Shown here: positions 7,586-15,023 of the stretch, one piece after another
Numbering within the stretch: the stretch's first letter is position 1
Layout of the letters: the number at the start of each line of letters is the position of its first letter
Assembly: GCA_023411225.1 (NCBI GenBank)
Contig: JAEYPA010000105.1
Span: forward strand, 1 to 64,000
Reading direction: 5' to 3'
DNA length: 64,000 nucleotides
DNA from: Bacillota bacterium
GTDB taxonomy: Bacteria > Bacillota > Clostridia > Lachnospirales > Lachnospiraceae
Notes under the pieces: generated by a model
Seen by the model: the letters and a program-made list of their open reading frames with translations, nothing else
Told to the model about the DNA's origin: nothing
Databases searched by the model: none
Position numbers and translations under genes: made by a program

Positions 7586-8518
7586 ATGATATTGGATCAG
7601 GAGTATAGGGAAGAGTATATACAAAGAATACATAAAGTACAGGATTATATTGAGAAGCATCTTGGACAACCCTTGTCTATTGAGGAACTTTCCAATGCTG
7701 CAGGATTTTCTAAATATCATTTTAGCCGAATCTTTCAAAGTATATTACATGAGCCTTTGGCCCATTATGTAAACCGAATTCGAATGGAGAATGCCCTATT
7801 TTTGTTGGCTCATCGGAGGGATAAGAATATGACGGACATTGCCTATGAACTTGGATTTACGGATTCTGCTGGATTTTCTAGAGCTTTTAAGAATTATCAT
7901 GGCATTAGTCCAAGAGAGTATCGGAAGGAATATAGCAAGAATTGCAAAGATTCTTTTTTATTATCTGAATACAATAAGAGAACAGCAAAGAAAGAACGAA
8001 AGAACAATAAGTTTCCCGTGACAGGGCAGATAACCATTACAGAACGGAAGGCTATACAAGTGGCTTATGTCAGGCATACCGGTACCTATGAGACATTGGA
8101 AAGAGAGTTTGGGAAATTGGTAGAGACATTATTTGCCCACGCCATGAGCCAGAAGCTTCTTGTAGACGGACAGAACCAGGTATTAGCGATCTATCATGAC
8201 AATCCGGAATTTGGGGAGGAGAGTCAGTTTCGCACCAGTTTGTGCCTGTCTGTTCCAGCGCATCTTCCGATTCAGGAGGATGGTGTATTGGGAAGATTGG
8301 AATTAGAAGGTGGCTTGTACGCCGTAGGTAATTTTCACATTCAGAAGGAACAATACAGTGATGCCTGGAACTATATGTATCAGGAATGGCTTACCTGTAG
8401 TGGATACGTCCCAAGGAATTCCTATCCCTTTGAAGTGTATCATAACAGTCCCAAAGATGGCGAAGACTATATTGATGCAGTGGATATCTATGTTCCTATC
8501 GAGCCCATATCGTTCTAG
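7586..8518 (+). CDS. AraC-family regulator with a GyrI-like effector domain
   Basis: The 310-residue protein starts with the AraC double HTH (QDYIEKHLGQPLSIEELSNAAGFSKYHFSRIF, then DIAYELGFTDSAGFSRAFKNYHGISPREYRK). The second half, from about residue 150, is a GyrI-like/SOUL-type ligand-binding domain (IQVAYVRHTGTYE...). Rob and related regulators use this domain to sense hydrophobic or cationic drugs. ATG 7586 was chosen because AAAGGAGG lies 3 bases before it; an earlier in-frame ATG adds 23 residues without homology or ribosome site. It lies 49 bases before the UvrA-like gene in the same direction and probably activates that operon. Confidence 0.88.
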   Translation: MILDQEYREEYIQRIHKVQDYIEKHLGQPLSIEELSNAAGFSKYHFSRIFQSILHEPLAHYVNRIRMENALFLLAHRRDKNMTDIAYELGFTDSAGFSRAFKNYHGISPREYRKEYSKNCKDSFLLSEYNKRTAKKERKNNKFPVTGQITITERKAIQVAYVRHTGTYETLEREFGKLVETLFAHAMSQKLLVDGQNQVLAIYHDNPEFGEESQFRTSLCLSVPAHLPIQEDGVLGRLELEGGLYAVGNFHIQKEQYSDAWNYMYQEWLTCSGYVPRNSYPFEVYHNSPKDGEDYIDAVDIYVPIEPISF

Positions 8519-8567
8519 CATGCTGTAGTAGTCCGAATGCGGACGATTACAAATCAGAGGTGAGCAT

Positions 8568-10856
8568 ATGGAAGAAATCAAGATTCAAGGAGCACGTATT
8601 CATAATCTAAAACATATTAACTTAACCATACCAAAGCGTAAACTGGTTGCTATAACCGGAATTAGTGGTTCCGGTAAATCTAGTTTGGCCTTTGATATTC
8701 TATTTGAAGAAGGAAAGAATCAGTATCTACGTTCCATTGGTATACTGACAGGATTAGATAATGCGGACCGTTTTGACCGGATAGAAGGTCTAGGCCCAAC
8801 AGTGGCAGTTTCTCAGAATACTGTAAGACAAAGCAATCCACGCTCCACCGTGGGCTCCAAGCTTGCGATTTTAAACCAGTTGGCGCTACTTTATGCCAGT
8901 GATGGAGTAGCATCAGATGAGGATAGGGAGCATCTCACTCCAGGTTCTTTTCTCTACACCACTGCTGATGGCATGTGTATTCATTGCCAGGGGAGAGGCG
9001 CCTATTACGATATCGATGTACATCAGCTAGTTCCAGATGAAGCCACAACCTTATTGGAAGTCTATGAGAGCTTAAAAGTAACGGCAGGATTCTTACGAAA
9101 TCTTAGAAGAAAATATGAGAGCTATTTTGATACACCATTCTTTAGTCTACCAGAGGATGTTAAAGAAGAAGTGGTGTATGGAACCTATGAAAATGGGAAA
9201 CAGAGCTACTGCATGGAACGTATCCTTAGAAATGCCTTTGAGAAAGGTGAGGATGTAGAGGAAGTCTATGTAAAGACTACTTGCCCAGTTTGTCATGGGG
9301 AAAGGGTCAGCAAGGAGGCCAGAGAAGTTCTGCTTCATGGAAGGCGAATTGGTGAGCTGGGACAGATGACATTAGCAGGTCTTCTTCTCTTTATAGAAGA
9401 GATACCAGAGGAGGAATTATCTCAATTTGGTAAAAATGTAGTAAAGAATCTGAAAAATGAGTTAATACATCTGATTCAGTTTCGCCTGGGACATCTGACT
9501 CTCTACCGTGAGATGTCTTCTTTAAGTGGAGGCGAGGTACAGCGTATCTTTCTTCATCTCCACCTAAAGTCAGGACTGGATTCTCTGATCTATGTCTTTG
9601 ATGAGCCTATGGCAGGGTTACATCCCTCAGAAAAACAGTACATGATAAAAGCGATGAAGCAATTAAGGGATATGGGTAATACAGTGATTGTGGTCGAGCA
9701 TGATAAAGAAATGATAGGAGAGGCAGATTATATCATAGAGATTGGACCAGGTGCAGGTGTAGAAGGTGGAACAGTAGTATATGAAGGGAATTATGAAGGA
9801 TATAAGAATTCTGGCACACTGCTTAGTCACTATCTATCTGAAAAGGATAGGACGCCTCAAGGTAAGCATAGATTACATAACGTGAATATGGAGGACTACA
9901 TAACCTTAGAGCATGCCAAAATCCATTGCTTAAAGGATATCACAGTGAGGATTCCACTTCATAGGATGGTTGGAATTGCCGGATTGTCCGGCAGTGGAAA
10001 GAGTTCCCTCATTGAGGAGACACTACTAAAAAGACTTGCCAGTGCAAAAAAGTATGGCCGCACCAATGGGTTAGAAGGTGCAGAGCGGATTAATGGCTTT
10101 GTAAAGATCTCGCAAGAGCCTATTGGAAGAAGTTCCGGCTCTACTCCTGCCTCTTATATTGGAATCTGGGATAAAATTAGAGAATTATTTGCGGAGCAGG
10201 AGGAAGCAAGAAATAGAGAGATGAATGCTGGATATTTTTCCTTTCATTCTAAAGGAGCCTGTCCGGATTGTGGAGGTAACGGCTATGACAGAATCTTTCT
10301 GACTGCTGATTTTACCGTGGATAAGCAGTGCCCAACCTGTCACGGCAAACGGTTTCAGAAAATGAGTCTAATGGTACGTTATAAAGGAAAAACAATTGTA
10401 GAGGTATTACAGATGAGCATTGCAGAAGCCGCCACCTTTTTTGCAGAACAGAGAAGTATTGCAAAGCCTCTCCATATTCTAGAGCAGATGGGCATGGGGT
10501 ATTTGACACTTGGCCAGCCAACCTCTTCTTTAAGTGGTGGAGAGGCCCAGAGGGTGAAGCTAACCAAAGCCCTTGGTAAGATTCACGGGAAAAATATACT
10601 CTATGTGTTAGATGAACCCACAACCGGACTTAGCCTGTATGATACGTCATTACTACTTAAGCTATTAGAACAGCTGATTACTGCCGGTAATTCAGTGATT
10701 GTCATTGAACACAATATAGAGGTCCTAAGAAACTGTGACTACATCATAGAACTCGGACCGGAAGGAGGAGATAGGGGTGGTGAGGTTATTGCCAAAGGAA
10801 CTCCTAAGGAACTTAGAGACAATCCGAATTCCAAGACAGGGAGGTATCTGTTATGA
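8568..10856 (+). CDS. UvrA-like excinuclease ATPase paralogue (short, class II type)
   Basis: This 762-residue protein has two UvrA-type ABC modules. Walker A motifs are GISGSGKSS (near residue 31) and GLSGSGKSS (near residue 470), and the signatures are SLSGGEVQR and SLSGGEAQR. Zinc-binding pairs CIHC/CPVCHGER and CPDCGGNG/CPTCHGKR are present. Canonical UvrA is about 940 residues, so part of the insertion and interaction regions is missing, as in UvrA2/DrrC-like paralogues linked to resistance against DNA-binding drugs. Position behind an AraC/GyrI regulator supports a drug-response role over general excision repair. Its stop overlaps the next ATG (ATGA), so translation is coupled. Confidence 0.88.
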   Translation: MEEIKIQGARIHNLKHINLTIPKRKLVAITGISGSGKSSLAFDILFEEGKNQYLRSIGILTGLDNADRFDRIEGLGPTVAVSQNTVRQSNPRSTVGSKLAILNQLALLYASDGVASDEDREHLTPGSFLYTTADGMCIHCQGRGAYYDIDVHQLVPDEATTLLEVYESLKVTAGFLRNLRRKYESYFDTPFFSLPEDVKEEVVYGTYENGKQSYCMERILRNAFEKGEDVEEVYVKTTCPVCHGERVSKEAREVLLHGRRIGELGQMTLAGLLLFIEEIPEEELSQFGKNVVKNLKNELIHLIQFRLGHLTLYREMSSLSGGEVQRIFLHLHLKSGLDSLIYVFDEPMAGLHPSEKQYMIKAMKQLRDMGNTVIVVEHDKEMIGEADYIIEIGPGAGVEGGTVVYEGNYEGYKNSGTLLSHYLSEKDRTPQGKHRLHNVNMEDYITLEHAKIHCLKDITVRIPLHRMVGIAGLSGSGKSSLIEETLLKRLASAKKYGRTNGLEGAERINGFVKISQEPIGRSSGSTPASYIGIWDKIRELFAEQEEARNREMNAGYFSFHSKGACPDCGGNGYDRIFLTADFTVDKQCPTCHGKRFQKMSLMVRYKGKTIVEVLQMSIAEAATFFAEQRSIAKPLHILEQMGMGYLTLGQPTSSLSGGEAQRVKLTKALGKIHGKNILYVLDEPTTGLSLYDTSLLLKLLEQLITAGNSVIVIEHNIEVLRNCDYIIELGPEGGDRGGEVIAKGTPKELRDNPNSKTGRYLL

Positions 10857-11830
10857 ACCTAAAAACACAGATGGAAAAAGTGATTATTGGAAGTTTTAGT
10901 AATACGGCTGGAATCGTGGTTCGTAAGAATGACCAGACTGTATATGAGAACTACTATAATGGGTATACTGCAGGTAACACCGTTCATATCACTTCCGTGA
11001 CGAAAAGTATTGTGTCTGCCTTAATGGGGATTGCCATAGACCAAGGGTATATAGAAAGCATTGATGAAAAGATCCTTACTTATTTCCCAGATTATAAAAT
11101 TCCTAGAGAAGAAACCTCCATTCAGAAAATCACCATAAAGGATATGATGACTATGACAGCACCTTATAAGTGCAAGACAGAGCCCTATGTGAAAGCCTTT
11201 GAGTCTGAACATTTGGTAGAGTTTGCACTTGATTTACTAGGAGGAAAGGGGAAAATAGGTGAATTCAGGTATTCTCCTATGATTGGAATTCATGTCTTAT
11301 CAGGTATCCTTATGAGGGCTATCGGACAGTCAATCCTTGATTTTGCAACTGAGAACCTATTCTCACCTCTGGAAATAGTGGTAAAGGAGAACGTAGAGCT
11401 TCACAATAAAGAGGAGAATCTTTCCTTCCTAAAGGATAGGAATATTAGTGGCTGGGTAGTAGATGCGGATGGGGTAAATATGGCAGGATGGGGTCTTACT
11501 CTAACTCCAACTGATATGGCTAAAATCGGCCAATTATACTTAGATAAAGGTATATGGAACGGAAGACAAATCATACCTTCTGCGTGGATTGTAGAGAGCA
11601 CAAGGGAGCATAGCAGGTGTAAGGAGTGGAAGCTATCCTATGGGTATCTATGGTGGATTATTGATGCGAAGGAAGGTGTCTATGCTGCTATGGGAGATGG
11701 AGGAAATACTATCTATGTCAACGAGAAGAAGCATCTGATCATCGCTATTGCCTGTAGTTACCTGCAGGGTACCAAGGATAGGCTCAAACTGATTCGAGAT
11801 TATATAGAACCTGTATTTGAAACGATGTAA
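10853..11830 (+). CDS. Serine beta-lactamase-like hydrolase (class C/CubicO family), cytoplasmic
   Basis: The 325-residue protein has the penicillin-binding fold motifs: S-V-T-K with nucleophile Ser48 and Lys51, YSPM in place of the Tyr-x-Asn motif, and GDGGN near residue 284 in the KTG/HxG position. There is no signal peptide, so it acts in the cytoplasm and is more likely an esterase, amidase or drug-modifying enzyme than a true secreted beta-lactamase. It overlaps the UvrA-like gene by 4 bases (ATGA), placing it third in the AraC-UvrA-hydrolase operon. The substrate is unknown. Confidence 0.85.
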   Translation: MNLKTQMEKVIIGSFSNTAGIVVRKNDQTVYENYYNGYTAGNTVHITSVTKSIVSALMGIAIDQGYIESIDEKILTYFPDYKIPREETSIQKITIKDMMTMTAPYKCKTEPYVKAFESEHLVEFALDLLGGKGKIGEFRYSPMIGIHVLSGILMRAIGQSILDFATENLFSPLEIVVKENVELHNKEENLSFLKDRNISGWVVDADGVNMAGWGLTLTPTDMAKIGQLYLDKGIWNGRQIIPSAWIVESTREHSRCKEWKLSYGYLWWIIDAKEGVYAAMGDGGNTIYVNEKKHLIIAIACSYLQGTKDRLKLIRDYIEPVFETM

Positions 11831-11863
11831 AATGACGAATAATAGATTTTGGGATGTGATAAA

Positions 11864-12427
11864 ATGAGAGTGTTTATTGCTATAAATTTTACCTTGGAAA
11901 TGAAACATGCTATTGTTCAATCAATACAGAGTTTAAAGAAATGTTCTGTGTCTGGTAATTATACGTCTCACGATAATCTACATCTGACGTTAGCCTTTTT
12001 GGGAGAGGTATCTAAAGAGCGGATCGGGGATATCATAAAGGTAATGCATCAAACAGCAGAGTTCAGTGAATCTATGGATATTACCATTCATGGTCTTGGC
12101 AAATTTATTAACCGCGGTGGATGTTTATATTGGCTCGGAGTGAAAGAGAATAGAGCATTGCAAAAGATGCAGAAAGATTTAGTTTTAAATCTAAAAGAAG
12201 ATGGCTTTCAAGTAGACGATAAACCTTTTAAACCTCATATTACCTTAGGGCGAAAGTGTGTAATGCGTCGTGATTTTGATGAAAAGTCATTTGGAGAGAA
12301 GATAGCACCTATGTTGATGAGAGTGACTGCCATAAGCCTGATGCTATCTGAGCAAAAACAGGGTAAAGTGACTTATACTGAGCTTGAAAGAATTAGATTA
12401 CGAGTAACAAAGAAGGAGATTCCATGA
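11864..12427 (+). CDS. thpR: RNA 2',3'-cyclic phosphodiesterase (2'-5' RNA ligase family)
   Basis: The 187-residue protein carries the two H-x-T/S-x motifs of the 2H phosphoesterases, HLTLAFLG near residue 45 and HITLGRK near residue 126, and begins MRVFIAINF as in ThpR/LigT proteins. ThpR opens 2',3'-cyclic phosphates on RNA ends. ATG 11864 fits the family start. A TTG at 11849 would add five residues. The gene lies 34 bases after the hydrolase and 18 bases before the Memo-AMMECR1 gene, so it probably belongs to the latter operon. Confidence 0.9.
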   Translation: MRVFIAINFTLEMKHAIVQSIQSLKKCSVSGNYTSHDNLHLTLAFLGEVSKERIGDIIKVMHQTAEFSESMDITIHGLGKFINRGGCLYWLGVKENRALQKMQKDLVLNLKEDGFQVDDKPFKPHITLGRKCVMRRDFDEKSFGEKIAPMLMRVTAISLMLSEQKQGKVTYTELERIRLRVTKKEIP

Positions 12428-12445
12428 TAAAGGAGGTTACTTTCA

Positions 12446-13840
12446 ATGAAACTTTTAGCAACTTATATGGTTCCTCATCCACCTCTTATTATTCCAGAGA
12501 TTGGAAAGGGGCAGGAAAAAGGTATACAAGCTACCATCGATAGCTACAAAAAAGTGGCAAAGGAGATTAAGCAGGAGAATCCGGATACTATAGTGATTGT
12601 CTCGCCCCATAGTATCATGTACGCAGATTATTTTCATATTTCTCCTGGTTCATGGGCGAAGGGAGATTTCTCTAATTTTCGAGCACCACAGGTATCCTTT
12701 CAAATAGAATTTGATCAGGAATTTGCCGACCGTCTGACTACCTTGTCAGAGCAGAATGAACTACCTGCAGGGTATTTAGGGGAGAAGAATCCTGAGCTTG
12801 ATCATGGGACTATGGTTCCTCTGTATTTTATCAGAGAGGCCTATGGTGGAACGTTTCCAGGAAAGATTGTCCGAATTGGATTATCCGGGTTATCTTTTGA
12901 AGAGCATTATCGATTGGGGCAAGTCATTCAAAGAGTGGCTACTGAGTTAGACAGAAAGACTATTTTTATCGCCAGTGGTGATTTATCCCATCGCTTAAAA
13001 GAGGATGGGCCATATGGGTATAAGAAGGAAGGCCCTGAGTATGATAAGAAAATCATGGAGTATGCATCCAAGGCTGATTTTATGAATTTACTTCTTATGA
13101 AGGAGGAATTCTGTGAACTAGCTGGTGAGTGTGGACAGCGTTCCTTCTGTATGATGGCAGGTGTCTTAGATGGGATAGAGGTTCAGGCCAAACAATTATC
13201 CTATGAAGGACCATTTGGAGTAGGATACGGAGTGGTATCCTTTCACCCAACCTGTTACAATGAGCAGAATAGGATTTTAGACAAGGTAATGGAACTAAAG
13301 AAAAGAATACTAGCTGAAAGGAAGAATAAGGAGGATATCTACGTTAAGCTTGCAAGAAAATCTTTGGAGGACTATGTTTGTACTGGTAAAATAATTCCAG
13401 TATCGAATGGCTTACCACAAGAGTTACTAGGTAGGAAAGCAGGGTGCTTTGTCTCTTTGAAGAAGGATGGTGTGCTTCGCGGATGCATCGGAACCATTGC
13501 ACCAACGAAACAGACTCTGGCTGAGGAGATAATAGAGAATGCGATAAGTGCGGCAACTAGGGACCCTAGATTTGACCCTGTAGAACAGGAGGAATTGGAA
13601 TACCTGGAATATAGTGTTGATGTACTAGGAGAGACTGAAAGCATAGCATCTTCAAAAGAACTGGATGTAAAAAAATATGGTGTAATCGTATCTAAGGGCT
13701 ACAAAAGAGGTTTGCTGTTACCGAATCTGGATGGCATTGACACAGTAGAGGAGCAAATCCGAATTGCAAAGCAGAAAGCTGGGATACCAGAGAAAGAATC
13801 AGTAAGTTTGGAGCGATTTGAGGTAGTTCGACATTATTGA
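12446..13840 (+). CDS. AmmeMemoRadiSam protein: Memo-like dioxygenase fused to AMMECR1
   Basis: This 464-residue fusion has an N-terminal Memo/LigB class III extradiol-dioxygenase-like domain (residues about 1-270; MVPHPPLIIPEIG, SPHSIMYADYF, LDHGTMVPLYFI, SGDLSHRL supply the metal-ligand histidines). A C-terminal AMMECR1 domain spans about 295-464, with LRGCIGTI, the family signature, and SAATRDPRF. Separate Memo and AMMECR1 proteins are widespread; their fusion next to a radical SAM gene defines the AmmeMemoRadiSam system. Its biochemical role in bacteria is poorly defined. AAAGGAGG lies upstream of the ATG, and the radical SAM partner starts 30 bases downstream. Confidence 0.92.
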   Translation: MKLLATYMVPHPPLIIPEIGKGQEKGIQATIDSYKKVAKEIKQENPDTIVIVSPHSIMYADYFHISPGSWAKGDFSNFRAPQVSFQIEFDQEFADRLTTLSEQNELPAGYLGEKNPELDHGTMVPLYFIREAYGGTFPGKIVRIGLSGLSFEEHYRLGQVIQRVATELDRKTIFIASGDLSHRLKEDGPYGYKKEGPEYDKKIMEYASKADFMNLLLMKEEFCELAGECGQRSFCMMAGVLDGIEVQAKQLSYEGPFGVGYGVVSFHPTCYNEQNRILDKVMELKKRILAERKNKEDIYVKLARKSLEDYVCTGKIIPVSNGLPQELLGRKAGCFVSLKKDGVLRGCIGTIAPTKQTLAEEIIENAISAATRDPRFDPVEQEELEYLEYSVDVLGETESIASSKELDVKKYGVIVSKGYKRGLLLPNLDGIDTVEEQIRIAKQKAGIPEKESVSLERFEVVRHY

Positions 13841-13870
13841 GAGCATTTTCAATGAAGTAGGTGGTGTGAA

Positions 13871-14707
13871 TTGGAAGAAAAGCAGATAGTATGTCAGGTT
13901 TGTATGCATCACTGTCATTTGAAAGAAGGACAGATTGGACGTTGCAGAGCAAGGAAGAATGAAAATGGGAAGAGTATCGACCTTAACTATGGCCATATTA
14001 CAAGCCTTGGTCTAGACCCCATTGAGAAGAAGCCATTGGCCTGCTTTTATCCCGGAAGTCTCATCCTATCCGTTGGTAGCTTTGGCTGTAACTTAAATTG
14101 TCCCTTCTGTCAGAATGATTCCATAGCCTTGGCTGGCAGGGAGGAAGTGGAAACCTTACAGGTAACTCCAAAGGAGTTGGCGAAAGAAGCTTATAACGCT
14201 AGAAACAGAGGTAATATCGGTATTGCATTTACCTATAATGAGCCTTTGGTCGGTTATGAATTTGTGAGAGATACTGCAAAACTGGTTCATGAGTATGGAA
14301 TGAATAATGTGGTGGTAACCAATGGCTCTATCTCAAAGGAGGCAGCAGAGGAGATTTTACCTTATATCGATGCTTACAATATTGATTTAAAGGGCTTTAC
14401 AAAGGAATACTATGAGAAATTGGGTGGTAGTTTAGATTATGTAAAGGATTTTATAACTCTGGCAGCAAAAAGGGCGCATGTAGAAATCACAACTCTTATT
14501 GTCCCCGAACAAAATGATACAAAAGAGGAAATCAATGAACTAGCTGCCTGGTTAGCTACTATAGATTCGGATATGCCACTTCATTTAACGAGGTTCTTCC
14601 CTAGAAGGCATATGAAAGATAAAGAACCGACAGATATAGCTTTACTATATGAATTACAGAAAGAAGCAAAGAAGCATCTAAACTGTGTATTTATTGGAAA
14701 TGTATAG
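13871..14707 (+). CDS. amrS: AmmeMemoRadiSam system radical SAM enzyme
   Basis: The 278-residue enzyme belongs to the pyruvate-formate-lyase-activase-like radical SAM group. The 4Fe-4S-binding motif is C-x3-C-x2-C in FGCNLNCPFCQN (near residue 74), followed by GIAFTYNEPLVGYEF and NIDLKGF, with an N-terminal cysteine-rich VCMHHCHLKEGQIGRC segment. It starts at TTG 13871 after GTAGGTGGTG; the next ATG would delete the cysteine-rich opening. With the Memo-AMMECR1 fusion directly upstream it forms a complete AmmeMemoRadiSam pair. Target unknown. A strong terminator follows. Confidence 0.9.
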   Translation: MEEKQIVCQVCMHHCHLKEGQIGRCRARKNENGKSIDLNYGHITSLGLDPIEKKPLACFYPGSLILSVGSFGCNLNCPFCQNDSIALAGREEVETLQVTPKELAKEAYNARNRGNIGIAFTYNEPLVGYEFVRDTAKLVHEYGMNNVVVTNGSISKEAAEEILPYIDAYNIDLKGFTKEYYEKLGGSLDYVKDFITLAAKRAHVEITTLIVPEQNDTKEEINELAAWLATIDSDMPLHLTRFFPRRHMKDKEPTDIALLYELQKEAKKHLNCVFIGNV

Positions 14708-14720
14708 GTAATGCTATGTA

Positions 14721-14768
14721 AGGAGCAGGTTCAACACAAATCATCTTGTGTTGAACCTGCTCCTTTTG
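14721..14768. terminator. Strong bidirectional terminator
   Basis: A perfect 19-base inverted repeat (arms 14721-14739 and 14746-14764) with a 6-base loop lies between the radical SAM gene and the convergent 61-residue gene. T-rich sequence follows on the plus strand (CTCCTTTT). Confidence 0.92.
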
Positions 14769-14779
14769 CTAAAAGAAGG

Positions 14780-14965
14780 CTATTCGTTGTCTTCTCCTCC
14801 AGGGCCGTCGCGCCTTGGTCTTGAGGACTCTGGTAGTGGTTCTACATAACCATACTGATCTGCACCACTTTGATTTGAATAACGATCCTGCTGGCTGGAG
14901 CCACTATTTTTAGTGGAATTATTAATGTGTTTTGTATTTTCTTTTTCCATGTTTTTTTGTTCCAT
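14780..14965 (-). CDS. Small hydrophilic protein (61 residues) downstream of the CO dehydrogenase
   Basis: ATG 14965 follows GAAAGGATG on the minus strand. The product is rich in Asn, Ser, Gln, Glu and Gly, and looks disordered, with a C-terminal SRPRRDGPGGEDNE tail. No signal peptide, cysteine or membrane segment. It starts 58 bases after the CO dehydrogenase stop in the same direction and ends at the shared terminator, so it can be on the same transcript. No family recognised. The sequence is low in complexity, so it resembles small spore- or stress-type proteins only superficially. Confidence 0.6.
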   Translation of the reverse strand: MEQKNMEKENTKHINNSTKNSGSSQQDRYSNQSGADQYGYVEPLPESSRPRRDGPGGEDNE

Positions 14966-15023
14966 AATGATACATCCTTTCAATAAATTGTGTGGTTAGA
15001 AAATGAGAGTTAATGATACTATG

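Noticed and set aside
13344..13644. Minus-strand frames inside the Memo-AMMECR1 gene
   Set aside because: They are shadows of the conserved plus-strand coding sequence, with Ser/Pro-rich low-complexity content.
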